This document shows, one piece after another, positions 1-8,756 of a DNA stretch of 64,000 nucleotides. A program made the position numbers and the translations under genes. Under the pieces are notes generated by a model. It searched no databases and was not told the origin of the DNA. It worked only from the letters and a program-made list of their open reading frames with translations. The stretch's first letter is position 1. The number at the start of each line of letters is the position of its first letter. The stretch lies in contig CANCFV010000005.1 in assembly GCA_947377275.1 (NCBI GenBank), forward strand, positions 1 to 64,000, written 5' to 3'. Source of the stretch: Burkholderiales bacterium. GTDB lineage: Bacteria; Pseudomonadota; Gammaproteobacteria; Burkholderiales; Burkholderiaceae_C.

Positions 1-2295
1 TACTACAAGTGGAACCAGTGGCTGTTTTTGAAGATGCTGGAAGCGGGCATCTGCGAGCGCCGCACGCAAACCGTGAACTGGGACCCGGTCGACCAGACCG
101 TGCTGGCCAACGAGCAGGTGATCGACGGCAAGGGCTGGCGCTCGGGCGCGCCGGTTGAAAAGCGCGAGATCCCTGGCTACTACCTGAACATCACGAAGTA
201 CGCCGACGAGCTGCTGAGCGCCGTCAGCAACCCCGAAGACCCCAACTACCTGAGCGGCTGGCCCGAACGCGTGCGCCTGATGCAGGAAAACTGGATCGGC
301 AAATCGGAAGGCGTGCGCTTTGCCTTTTCCCACAACATTCGGCATGACATTGCCGGCGCCGATGGCAGCCTGATCAACCAAGGCCAGCTGTGGGTGTTCA
401 CCACCCGCGCCGACACCATCATGGGCGTGACCTTCTGCGCCGTGGCGCCTGAGCACCCCTTGGCCCTGCACGCAGCCGCGTCCAAGCCCGAGGTGCAAGC
501 CTTCATCGACGAGTGCAAGAGCGGCGGCACCACCGAAGCCGAGCTGGCCACCCAAGAGAAAAAGGGCGTGGCCACGGGCTTGTTCGTGACGCACCCCATC
601 ACCGGCCAGCAGGTTGAAGTGTGGGTGGGCAACTATGTGCTGATGTCGTATGGCGATGGCGCCGTGATGGGCGTGCCTGCGCATGATGAGCGTGACTTTG
701 CTTTTGCGAAAAAGTACGGCATTGCCATCGAGCAAGTGATTGGCGTGGAAGGCGAAACCTTCAGCCTGGAAGCCTGGGCCGATTGGTACGGCGACAAGCA
801 ACGCGGCATCACCGTCAACAGCGGCGAACTCAATGGCCTGACCCACAAAGACGCGGTCAACAAGGTCGCTGACATCCTGGTCGGCAAAGGCGTGGGCGAG
901 AAAAAAACCACCTGGCGCCTGCGCGACTGGGGCATCTCGCGCCAACGCTACTGGGGCACCCCCGTCCCAATCATCCACTGCGCCGATTGCGGCCCGGTGC
1001 CCGTGCCTGAGAAGGACCTGCCCGTCGTCTTGCCCGAAGACGTGGTGCCCGATGGCAGCGGCAACCCGCTCAAACTGCGCCCTGACTTCTTGAACGTGGG
1101 CTGCCCCAAGTGCGGCAAGCCTGCCCAGCGCGAAACCGACACGATGGACACCTTCGTGGACTCGAGCTGGTACTTCCTGCGCTACACCTGTGCCGACAAC
1201 GCCGGCGCGATGGTCGACGAGCGCACCAACCACTGGATGGGCGCGGCCAATGCCCCCGGCAACCGGGGCATGGATCAGTACATCGGTGGCATCGAACACG
1301 CTATTCTGCACCTGCTGTACGCGCGCTTTTGGACCAAGGCCATGCGCGACCTCGGCCTGGTCAAGTTCGACGAGCCCTTCAAGAAGCTGCTCACGCAAGG
1401 CATGGTGCTCAACCACATCTACTCGCGCAAAACGGCGCAAGGTGGCATCGAGTACTTCTGGCCGCACGAGGTTGAAAACACCTTCGACGCGCAAGGCAAG
1501 ATCAGCGGCGCCAAGCTCAAGTCAGACGGCTCGGCCATCGACTACGGCGGCGTGGGCACCATGTCCAAGTCCAAGAACAACGGCGTCGACCCGCAAGAGC
1601 TGATCGACACCATGGGAGCCGACACGGCCCGCCTGTTCACCATGTTCGCCTCGCCGCCCGAGCAAACGCTGGAGTGGAGCGCCGCCGGCGTGGAAGGCGC
1701 GCACCGTTTTGTGAAGCGCGTGTGGAACTTCGGTGCCAAAAACGGCGACGCCCTCAAGGCGGCCGGCAAGGTGGTGCAAGCCGAACTGAGTGCCGAGGCC
1801 AAGACCCTGCGCCGCGAGGTCTTCGTGATCCTCAAGCAAATCAGCTACGACTACGAGCGCATGCAGTACAACACCGTGGCCTCGGGCGCGATGAAGCTGC
1901 TCAACGCCCTCGAAGCCTACAAAGGCACCACGCCGCAAGACCTGGCCGTGCTGCGTGAAGGCTATGGCGTGCTGCTGCGCGGCCTCTACCCTGCTTGCCC
2001 GCACCTGACCCACGTGTTGTGGGAAGACCTGGGCTTTGCCGCACAAGATGGCGGTGACCTGCTCGACGCGCCTTGGCCCACCGTGGTTGAAGAGGCCCTG
2101 GTGCAAGACGAGATCGAGCTGATGCTGCAAGTCAACGGCAAGCTGCGCGGCTCGATCAAGGTCAGCCCTGCAGCCGACAAGGCCGCCATCGAGGCCGCCG
2201 CCTTGGCCAGCGAAGACTTCGCCAAGTTCAGCGAAGGCAAGGCGCCGAAAAAAGTCATCGTGGTGCCTGGCCGACTGGTCAACATCGTGGTGTGA
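1..2295 (+). CDS. leuS: Leucyl-tRNA synthetase, 5'-truncated by the window edge
   Basis: Charges tRNA-Leu with leucine in the cytoplasm. The reading frame is open from base 1 ([12 protein letters not shown]), so the tracked start at 28 is internal and the N-terminal part with the HIGH signature lies outside the window; 764 residues are visible. The frame carries the CP1 editing region ([13 protein letters not shown], and GVPAHDERD), the zinc-type CxxC pairs (CADC, CPKC) and the class I KMSKS loop ([13 protein letters not shown]), followed by the anticodon-binding and C-terminal domains (VNGKLRG). The stop codon overlaps the start of lptE, so leuS, lptE and holA are probably co-transcribed, an arrangement common in betaproteobacteria. 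Confidence 0.98.
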   Translation, partial: YYKWNQWLFLKMLEAGICERRTQTVNWDPVDQTVLANEQVIDGKGWRSGAPVEKREIPGYYLNITKYADELLSAVSNPEDPNYLSGWPERVRLMQENWIGKSEGVRFAFSHNIRHDIAGADGSLINQGQLWVFTTRADTIMGVTFCAVAPEHPLALHAAASKPEVQAFIDECKSGGTTEAELATQEKKGVATGLFVTHPITGQQVEVWVGNYVLMSYGDGAVMGVPAHDERDFAFAKKYGIAIEQVIGVEGETFSLEAWADWYGDKQRGITVNSGELNGLTHKDAVNKVADILVGKGVGEKKTTWRLRDWGISRQRYWGTPVPIIHCADCGPVPVPEKDLPVVLPEDVVPDGSGNPLKLRPDFLNVGCPKCGKPAQRETDTMDTFVDSSWYFLRYTCADNAGAMVDERTNHWMGAANAPGNRGMDQYIGGIEHAILHLLYARFWTKAMRDLGLVKFDEPFKKLLTQGMVLNHIYSRKTAQGGIEYFWPHEVENTFDAQGKISGAKLKSDGSAIDYGGVGTMSKSKNNGVDPQELIDTMGADTARLFTMFASPPEQTLEWSAAGVEGAHRFVKRVWNFGAKNGDALKAAGKVVQAELSAEAKTLRREVFVILKQISYDYERMQYNTVASGAMKLLNALEAYKGTTPQDLAVLREGYGVLLRGLYPACPHLTHVLWEDLGFAAQDGGDLLDAPWPTVVEEALVQDEIELMLQVNGKLRGSIKVSPAADKAAIEAAALASEDFAKFSEGKAPKKVIVVPGRLVNIVV

Positions 2296-2984
2296 TGGCA
2301 GCCATGCGCCAAGCCGATCACCCCACCTCCGTCGCCCGCCTGGGCACCGCCCTTGCACGCCAAACCTCACGCCGCACCTGGCTGGCTCGCACCGTCCGCC
2401 TGGCGGCCACCTCGGCCGTGGCGGGCGGGTTGCTCAGCGGCTGTGGCTTTCAGCTGCAACGCGGTCAGCCCATGGCCTTCAAAACGGTGCAGTTGACAGG
2501 CTTTGCGGGCAGCTCGTCGGTGGCCAGCGAGCTGGCGCAAGCACTGGAAACCAGCGGCGTCGACGTGGTCGACAGCACCTTGGCCGCGGTGCAAGCCGCC
2601 TCGGCCACCCAGGTCCCCAACACCCATGTGGTGATCGAGGCCCTGAACGACCAGCGCGATGCCGTGGTGGGCACCGCCACGGCCTACGGCCAGATCCGCA
2701 ACATGAGCGCCCGCAACTTCCTGACCTTCCAGGTCAAGCGGGGCGATGGCAGCGTGCTGCTGCCGCCCAACACGGTGAGCCTGGCGCGCGATTTGAGCTA
2801 CAACGAAAAAGACGCCTTGGCCAAGCAAGACGAGCTGGCGGCGCTGCACAAGGCCATGCAAAGCGACCTGGTCAGCCAGGTGCTGCGCCGCCTGGCCGCC
2901 ATCCGCGCCGACCAGTTGAGCGCGCCGCTGCCGCCGAACGTGCCCCCGGCGCCGGCCAACGCCATCTCGCCGCTCACCCGCTGA
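2295..2984 (+). CDS. lptE: LPS-assembly lipoprotein LptE
   Basis: Outer-membrane lipoprotein that forms the plug of the LptD translocon for lipopolysaccharide insertion. The 229-residue product has an N-terminal hydrophobic segment ending in a lipobox (LLSGC) followed by GFQLQRG, which is typical of the family. The segment is preceded by RRTWL, so the biological start may lie further in than the ATG used here. That ATG overlaps the leuS stop (TGATG); an in-frame GTG one codon earlier begins the tracked ORF. LptE diverges strongly in sequence, so the call rests on the lipobox-GFQL signature, the size and the classic leuS-lptE-holA order. Confidence 0.9.
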   Translation: MAAMRQADHPTSVARLGTALARQTSRRTWLARTVRLAATSAVAGGLLSGCGFQLQRGQPMAFKTVQLTGFAGSSSVASELAQALETSGVDVVDSTLAAVQAASATQVPNTHVVIEALNDQRDAVVGTATAYGQIRNMSARNFLTFQVKRGDGSVLLPPNTVSLARDLSYNEKDALAKQDELAALHKAMQSDLVSQVLRRLAAIRADQLSAPLPPNVPPAPANAISPLTR

Positions 2985-2994
2985 GCCACCCGCC

Positions 2995-4071
2995 ATGCAA
3001 CTGCGCCTGGACCAGCTGAGCCAGCACCTGAGCAAGGGCGCAGGCCTGCTCAAGCCCATCTACACCCTGTATGGCGACGAAGCCTTGCTGGTGCAGGAGG
3101 CGGGCGACACCATTCGCGCCGCCGCCAAAGCGGCCGGCTACACCGAGCGCCAAGTGCACACCGTGGCCGGCGCGCACTTCGACTGGTCCAGCCTCTTGGG
3201 CCAGGCCAGCGAGATGTCGCTGTTTGGCGACCGGCAGTTCATCGACATCCGAATCCCAGGCGGCAAACCTGGTAAAGACGGCTCGCAAGCCCTGCAGCAG
3301 TACTGCGCCATGGCTGCGGGCAACGACGGCGTCATCACCCTCATCACCCTGCCCCGGCTGGACAAGACCCAGCAAAGCAGCGCCTGGTTCACCGCCCTGG
3401 ACGGCGCCGGCTTGACGCTGCGCTGCGACCCCATCGAGCGCAACGCCCTGCCCTTGTGGATCGCGCAGCGCCTGGCCGCGCAAGGGCAGCAGGTCGAGTC
3501 GGGCGAAGCCGGCCAGCGCACCTTGGCCTTCTTTGCCGACCGGGTCGAGGGCAACCTGCTGGCCGCCCACCAAGAAATCGTCAAGCTCGGCCTGCTGCAC
3601 CCACCGGGCGTGCTCACCATTGAGCAAATCGAAGAAGCCGTCGTCGACGTGGCCCGCTTCAACGTGTTCAAGCTCAGCGAAGCCGTGCTGTCAGGGCAGG
3701 TGCACCGCACACTGCGCATGATCGACGGCCTGCAAGCCGAAGGCGAAGCCGCCGTGCTGGTGCACTGGGCCCTGGCCGAAGACATCCTGGCCCTGCACCG
3801 CGCCCGGGCTGCGCTGGACAGCGGCAAGCCCCTGCCCATGGTGTTGCGTGAGCAGCGCGTGTGGGGGCCGCGCGAGCGCCTGTTCGAGCGCATCTTGCCC
3901 CGCACCCGCGCCAACAGCCTGATCCGCTTGGTGGCCGCGGCCAGCACGGTCGACGGCATCGTCAAGGGCCTGCGTCACCCCCAGTGGCCTGAAGACCCTT
4001 GGGAAGCCCTGCGTCGGCTGGCGCTTCAGCTGTCGCAAGTGGCCGCAGGCGGCCCCCCGATCACCCCCTGA
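2995..4071 (+). CDS. holA: DNA polymerase III delta subunit
   Basis: Clamp-loader subunit that opens the beta sliding clamp in the replication complex. The 358-residue product has the family's usual length and landmarks: an N-terminal YTLYGDEALLVQEA segment, a central NLLAAHQEIVKL stretch, and DVARFNVFKLSEAVLSG leading into the C-terminal helical domain. It starts with ATG 10 bases after lptE, consistent with translation from one leuS-lptE-holA message. No anomaly is seen. Confidence 0.95.
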   Translation: MQLRLDQLSQHLSKGAGLLKPIYTLYGDEALLVQEAGDTIRAAAKAAGYTERQVHTVAGAHFDWSSLLGQASEMSLFGDRQFIDIRIPGGKPGKDGSQALQQYCAMAAGNDGVITLITLPRLDKTQQSSAWFTALDGAGLTLRCDPIERNALPLWIAQRLAAQGQQVESGEAGQRTLAFFADRVEGNLLAAHQEIVKLGLLHPPGVLTIEQIEEAVVDVARFNVFKLSEAVLSGQVHRTLRMIDGLQAEGEAAVLVHWALAEDILALHRARAALDSGKPLPMVLREQRVWGPRERLFERILPRTRANSLIRLVAAASTVDGIVKGLRHPQWPEDPWEALRRLALQLSQVAAGGPPITP

Positions 4072-4161
4072 TCAGGGTAGTGACAGGGGAAAGCCCGTCC
4101 ATGGTGCCTATTGGCGTCGCGGGACAATTCAAGTGCCGTTACACACGCTGAAGTGCGCTCC

Positions 4162-5541
4162 ATGCCCGAATCCACCCCGCTTGGTCAGCCCCAAGCCGCC
4201 TTGGTCCCCCTCAACCGCAGCGAACACCTGTACTGGGCGTGTGAGGGCCATGTTGGTGGGTCGATCGTCCAGCCCTACCTTTTGCGTTTCGACCGACAGG
4301 TGTCGCTGGCCGAGGTGCGGCAGGCCCTGCGCGAGCTCACCAGCGCCTACCCGCGGCTGCGCGGCATCGTGGTGCCCTCGGGCTGGACCTACAAGCTGCA
4401 GATCCTGCCCGATGACGCTGGCATCGACCAGCTGTTTGAGGATGCGGTTCGCGTCGTGCATGGGGTCGACGCGGCCTCGGCCAGCGAGCTGGAGGCCTTC
4501 CACAGCGCGGTGCTCAATGAGCCCCTGTCGATGGAGCGCGGCCTGCCCTGGCGCGCGCGCTACATCCCGCACGCAGAGCAACCGGTGCTGATCTTCGCGC
4601 TGCACCACATCGTGGGCGATGGCCGCTCGCTGGTGCAGATGATCAGCGCCATCGTGGGCCGGCTCAATGGCCACCCAATCGCGCCCTGCCCGCTGCAGTC
4701 GCCCAGCATGGTCAAGGCGGTCACGCCCGCCAAGTGGCACCAGTGGCCGGCCAGCATCGCCGGGTGGTGGCGCAACCAACGCGCCGATGCCCGGGCCAGC
4801 CAGGGCCAGTCGTTGGTGATGCTGAATTCGCGCGAGAGCAGCCACTTCACCACCAGCCGCATCCACCACCATGAGCTGCCCTGTGGCCAAGCCCAATTGC
4901 GCGTGACGGCCAAACAGATGGGCACCACCGTCAACAACCTGATGACGGCGGTCATCGCCAACTGCTTCCTGGCCCGCGCCACCGACCAGCCGCATGCGGT
5001 GGCAGCCATCCGCATTTCGGTCGACTTGCGGCGCCATTTCCCCAAGGGCGAGCAGCCCGAGGTGGGCAACTTCGTGTCCTCGTTCGCCGTGAGGGCCACA
5101 CACCAGAGCGACCTGGCCGCGCAGATCCAGTCGATCGAGGCACAGGTCAAAGCGCACCTGGCGCGCTACGAGCGGCGCGAATACGCCCTGCCTCTGCTGC
5201 TGTACGAGGCTTTGCCCTGGATGGGCCGCACGCTGTACAGCCGCTTCATTGTGGCCTCCAAGGCCAAGGGCAAGCTGCGCGACGTGAGTTGCCACTTCAC
5301 CAACTTGGGCAGCGCCGAAATCGTGCACCCCGCCGACCCCACCGTGCGCCTGACACAGCTGTGGCCTGCCACCTTGGGCGTGGCCCTGGTGCTGGGCCTG
5401 GTCAGCCTGGGTGACAAGCTCTACTTGTCTGTGATGCAACAGCTGGACGAAACCGCCCCTGAGACCGTGACCGCCTTCCTGGCAGCGCTGGACGCGCAAC
5501 TGCACCAACTGTTGAGCCCGGGCACGCCACCCGTGAACTAG
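4162..5541 (+). CDS. Condensation/CoA-acyltransferase-fold protein (HHxxxDG)
   Basis: A 459-residue protein of the chloramphenicol-acetyltransferase/condensation-domain fold. The catalytic-type HHxxxDG motif is visible as LHHIVGDGRS near residue 150. A later SVDLRRHF...VGNFVSS block resembles the structural motif in condensation domains and alcohol acyltransferases. Such enzymes move an acyl group from CoA or a carrier protein to an alcohol or amine; the substrate cannot be read from sequence. No carrier protein or NRPS/PKS module lies nearby. I used ATG 4162 because the tracked TTG at 4111 begins in a stretch that looks non-coding. It could instead be a wax-ester-synthase-like or PapA-like enzyme. 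Confidence 0.7.
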   Translation: MPESTPLGQPQAALVPLNRSEHLYWACEGHVGGSIVQPYLLRFDRQVSLAEVRQALRELTSAYPRLRGIVVPSGWTYKLQILPDDAGIDQLFEDAVRVVHGVDAASASELEAFHSAVLNEPLSMERGLPWRARYIPHAEQPVLIFALHHIVGDGRSLVQMISAIVGRLNGHPIAPCPLQSPSMVKAVTPAKWHQWPASIAGWWRNQRADARASQGQSLVMLNSRESSHFTTSRIHHHELPCGQAQLRVTAKQMGTTVNNLMTAVIANCFLARATDQPHAVAAIRISVDLRRHFPKGEQPEVGNFVSSFAVRATHQSDLAAQIQSIEAQVKAHLARYERREYALPLLLYEALPWMGRTLYSRFIVASKAKGKLRDVSCHFTNLGSAEIVHPADPTVRLTQLWPATLGVALVLGLVSLGDKLYLSVMQQLDETAPETVTAFLAALDAQLHQLLSPGTPPVN

Positions 5542-5900
5542 CGCACAGATGCGGGGCTTTGCACCCGCTGTTCTCAGCCAAAGGCGCTACACCGCCTTGG
5601 CACGACGCCGATATAGATCAGGTCAAGCATCCCGACCTGCAGTACCGAAGGCGTCCCATGAACCGGCTCAAAGCACCTCTCCCTCAGCAACTGCCATCGC
5701 CCGCTTCCGGTGAGGGCAGCGCCAGTCCAGGTGCCACCAACGATGCCCCCGGCACGCCACCGAACTGGCTGAGCAGCGCCCTGGCCGTCTGGGTGCGGCC
5801 GGACACCCACGAAAGTGACAATGGTGTCCACAAAATCGCGCTTCACGTCCATACTGCGCATTGAGGCGCATACCTTGGCCTCAGCCCCCCAACACAACGC
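5542..5900. other. 359-base intergenic region, no supported gene
   Basis: Separates the acyltransferase-like gene from the GGDEF-EAL gene. The track lists a 101-residue ORF (5559-5864) here, but it shows no recognisable domain or ribosome-binding site. I see no tRNA-like or convincing riboswitch fold. It presumably holds the promoter of the downstream gene. Confidence 0.5.
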
Positions 5901-8318
5901 ATGCGTTCTTCCCTGATCGACCCACGCCGACTCCATACCCGCATTGCCGCGGTGTACTTGGTGTTGCTGCTGGTCGTCCAGGCCGCGAGTTTCTGGTTCA
6001 TCCAAGACAGCGTCGACCGCAACGCGCGGGCCGCGGTACTAACGGAGTTGGCTAACGGCGAACAAGTGTTCATGCGCCTGCTGTCTCAGAACACCGCCAA
6101 CCTTGAGCAGGCCGCGCGTGTGTTGACCTCGGACTTCGGCTTTCGCTCGGCGGTGGCCAGCGGCGACCAAGCCACGGTGCAATCGGCCCTGGTCAACAAC
6201 AACGAACGCGCGCAGGCCAGCCTCGCGGTGTTCACCGACGCGCAGTTCCAGCCCAAGGCCAGCACCGAAGCCAAGTCTGATGCCTTCGTGGCTGCGGTAC
6301 AGCGCTATGCCAAGCAAGCCGATGCGCAAGGCCACCCTGAAGTCGCCGAGGTCGACGGTCAGATCTACCAGATCGTGGCCGTGCCCGTGCGCGCGCCCGC
6401 CATCATTGGCTGGGTGGGCATGGGCTTCAAGCTTGACCAGGTGCTGCTGCGCGACATGAAGCGCCTGTCGAGCCTGGAGGTCGTGTTGATGACGCCAGGC
6501 AAGCCAGGCCAATGGACATTGAAGGCCAGCACCCTGGCCCAGCAAGAACCCGATGCGGTGGTCAAGGCCTGGACCTCGATGGCTTCGGCCAAAGGCAGCA
6601 AAACCTACGACATGCAGCTGAGCGGAGCGCTCTACAGCGCCCAACCAGTGATGCTGGATACCGCGCCGGGCGAAGCCGGTGTCACCGTCTTGCTGCTGCG
6701 CTCGGTGGACGAAGCCCTCGCGCCATATGGCCAGCTCAAGCTGACCTTGATGGGGCTGAGCGTGCTGGGCATCGTGATCTTCGGCATCGCCGGCATCTTC
6801 ATTGCACAGCACGTGACCACGCCTTTGCGCGCACTGACGTCTGTGGCGCAGCGCCTGGAAAAAGGCGACTACGGTTCGGCCATTGCCACAGGGGGTCATG
6901 CCAAAGACGAGATCGGCGAACTGGCCACCTCGTTCGAGGCCATGCGCCAGGCCATCCAGGCGCGCGAGGGCGAGATCTTGCGGCTGGCGTATCAAGACGC
7001 GCTCACCGACCTGCCCAACCGCGAACAGTTCAGGCACGACCTGCGCCAAGCGATCACGAAGGCCGACGAAGACGGTACGCCCTGCACCGTGCTGTTGATG
7101 GACCTGGACCGCTTCAAACACGTCAACGACGTGCTGGGGCACCGCTTTGGCGACCGCCTCTTGCGCGCCGTGGCCCACCGCCTGCGCGACGACGCCCTGC
7201 AAGGCATTCCCAGCGTGCTCGCCCGTTTGAGCGGCGATGAATTCGCTGTGCTGCTGCCCCACACGAACGCCGCGGCCTCCCAAAGCGTGACGCGGCGCAT
7301 CCTGGCCTCGTTCGAACAGCCCATCAAGCTCGACGACCACACGGTCGACCTCAGCGCGGGCATCGGCGTGGCCTCCAGTCCTGAGCATGGCCTGGACGCC
7401 GACGCGCTGCTCAGCCGCGCCGAAGTGGCCATGTACGCGGCCAAGTCGCAACAGGCCGGCACCATCACTTACCACCCGGGTCTGGACTCAGCCAGCGAGG
7501 AGTCGCTCACGCTGCTCAGTGAGCTTCGCTATGCGGTCGACAACGGCCAGCTGCGCCTTTACCTGCAGCCCAAGGTCGATTTGCGCACGGGCGAGGTGCT
7601 GGGCGCCGAGGCCCTGGTGCGTTGGGAGCACCCCACGCGCGGCCTGGTGCCGCCCATGCGCTTCATTCCGTTTGCCGAGCAAACCGGCTTCGTGCGCGTG
7701 CTGACCATGTGGATGCTGGGCCAGGTGGCGGACATGAGCCAGACCATGTCCAACGTCGGTCTGGACTTGAAGATCGCGGTGAACCTCTCAACCCGCGACC
7801 TGATGGACCAGGACCTGCCCACCAAGATCGAAGCCATCTTGGCCGAGCACCAGGTGGACCCCAAGCTCATGGTGCTGGAGATCACCGAGAGCGCGATCAT
7901 GGACGACCCCCAGCGCGCCCTCAACACGCTGAACCGCCTGCACAGCATGGGCTTGAAGCTGTCGATCGACGACTTCGGCACGGGCTATTCTTCGCTGGCC
8001 TACCTCAAGCGCCTGCCGGTGGACGAGCTCAAGATCGACCGCTCGTTCGTGATGAACATGGAGCGCGACGTGCAAGACGCCAAGATCGTGCGCTCGACCA
8101 TCGAGCTGGCCCACAACCTGGGCTTGAGCGTGGTGGCCGAGGGCATCGAAAACGCCGAAGCCTGGAAGCTGCTGGCTGCCTTGTCATGTGACGAAGCCCA
8201 GGGCTACTTCATCGCCAAGCCCATGCCCAGCGAGCAGTTCATCGCCTGGGTCAAACAGTGGGTGCCGCCCGATGCCACCCAGGCCTTCCTGGGCATGGAC
8301 CTGAGCGTCGTGGCCTGA
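5901..8318 (+). CDS. Membrane c-di-GMP phosphodiesterase/cyclase, sensor-HAMP-GGDEF-EAL
   Basis: An 805-residue signalling protein. Order: transmembrane helix (about 12-32), a periplasmic Cache-like sensor of about 250 residues, a second helix (about 280-300) and HAMP (TTPLRALTSVAQRLEKGDY), then GGDEF (about 355-515) and EAL (about 535-790). The GGDEF signature is SGDEF (about residue 443) and no RxxD inhibitory site precedes it, so cyclase activity is uncertain. The EAL half keeps EALVRWEHP, DDFGTGYSSL, the KIDRSF lysine and VAEGIEN, which is the set expected of an active c-di-GMP phosphodiesterase. It probably acts in the inner membrane in response to a periplasmic ligand. The gene stands alone and is convergent with the thioredoxin-like gene. 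Confidence 0.93.
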   Translation: MRSSLIDPRRLHTRIAAVYLVLLLVVQAASFWFIQDSVDRNARAAVLTELANGEQVFMRLLSQNTANLEQAARVLTSDFGFRSAVASGDQATVQSALVNNNERAQASLAVFTDAQFQPKASTEAKSDAFVAAVQRYAKQADAQGHPEVAEVDGQIYQIVAVPVRAPAIIGWVGMGFKLDQVLLRDMKRLSSLEVVLMTPGKPGQWTLKASTLAQQEPDAVVKAWTSMASAKGSKTYDMQLSGALYSAQPVMLDTAPGEAGVTVLLLRSVDEALAPYGQLKLTLMGLSVLGIVIFGIAGIFIAQHVTTPLRALTSVAQRLEKGDYGSAIATGGHAKDEIGELATSFEAMRQAIQAREGEILRLAYQDALTDLPNREQFRHDLRQAITKADEDGTPCTVLLMDLDRFKHVNDVLGHRFGDRLLRAVAHRLRDDALQGIPSVLARLSGDEFAVLLPHTNAAASQSVTRRILASFEQPIKLDDHTVDLSAGIGVASSPEHGLDADALLSRAEVAMYAAKSQQAGTITYHPGLDSASEESLTLLSELRYAVDNGQLRLYLQPKVDLRTGEVLGAEALVRWEHPTRGLVPPMRFIPFAEQTGFVRVLTMWMLGQVADMSQTMSNVGLDLKIAVNLSTRDLMDQDLPTKIEAILAEHQVDPKLMVLEITESAIMDDPQRALNTLNRLHSMGLKLSIDDFGTGYSSLAYLKRLPVDELKIDRSFVMNMERDVQDAKIVRSTIELAHNLGLSVVAEGIENAEAWKLLAALSCDEAQGYFIAKPMPSEQFIAWVKQWVPPDATQAFLGMDLSVVA

Positions 8319-8336
8319 AGCCGCTGCGACTTCAGG
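8314..8336 (+). terminator. Hairpin at the GGDEF-EAL stop codon (terminator-like)
   Basis: CCTGAAG and CTTCAGG form a 7-bp stem with a 9-base loop that overlaps the stop codon, between two convergent genes. There is no U-tract, so it is only terminator-like. Confidence 0.3.
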
Positions 8337-8354
8337 GGCGCTCGTGGCCCGGCG

Positions 8355-8720
8355 TCAAAAAGCCCGCTGCTGCGCCAAACGGGCAAAGGCCTCGGCCTGG
8401 TCCGCCGGCAACTGGCCACTGGTGGCCACATCACCTGCCGCCACACGCGCTTGCTGCACTTGCAGCAAGCGCTGTGCATCGCCCAAACGCGGCAACACCG
8501 GCCCAGCAAACAGCACACGCCCTTGCGAGGCCACCATCAAGGTCGGGAAGGTTTCGACGTCGATGTCGCCAATGGCGTCGGCCTGGTCTTCGATGTCGAT
8601 CCAGGCGTAGCGGTGCCCCGGCAGGGCCGCTTGCAAGGCCTCGAAGGTGGCTTGGTAGTCACGGCAGGTGCCGCACCAGGCGGCGCACAAACAGACCACA
8701 TCGAGCGTTGGGTTGGGCAT
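8355..8720 (-). CDS. Thioredoxin-like protein
   Basis: A 121-residue thioredoxin-fold protein with the redox motif WCGTC (AAWCGTCRDY) near residue 16 and a cis-proline region (ETFPTLMV). It has no signal peptide, so a cytoplasmic disulfide reductase or thiol carrier is likely. It starts 36 bases after the puuC stop on the same strand and may be transcribed with it. The GTC spacer differs from the GPC of canonical thioredoxin, so it is better called thioredoxin-like than TrxA. Confidence 0.85.
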   Translation of the reverse strand: MPNPTLDVVCLCAAWCGTCRDYQATFEALQAALPGHRYAWIDIEDQADAIGDIDVETFPTLMVASQGRVLFAGPVLPRLGDAQRLLQVQQARVAAGDVATSGQLPADQAEAFARLAQQRAF

Positions 8721-8756
8721 GACGAGATTGTCTCAGAGCGGCTGTGAAAGCGCCCT

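Noticed and set aside
4129-5508. 459-residue minus-strand ORF
   Set aside because: Antisense shadow of the acyltransferase-fold gene, of His/Gln/Gly-rich composition.
5559-5864. 101-residue ORF between the acyltransferase and GGDEF-EAL genes
   Set aside because: No ribosome-binding site, domain or convincing composition.
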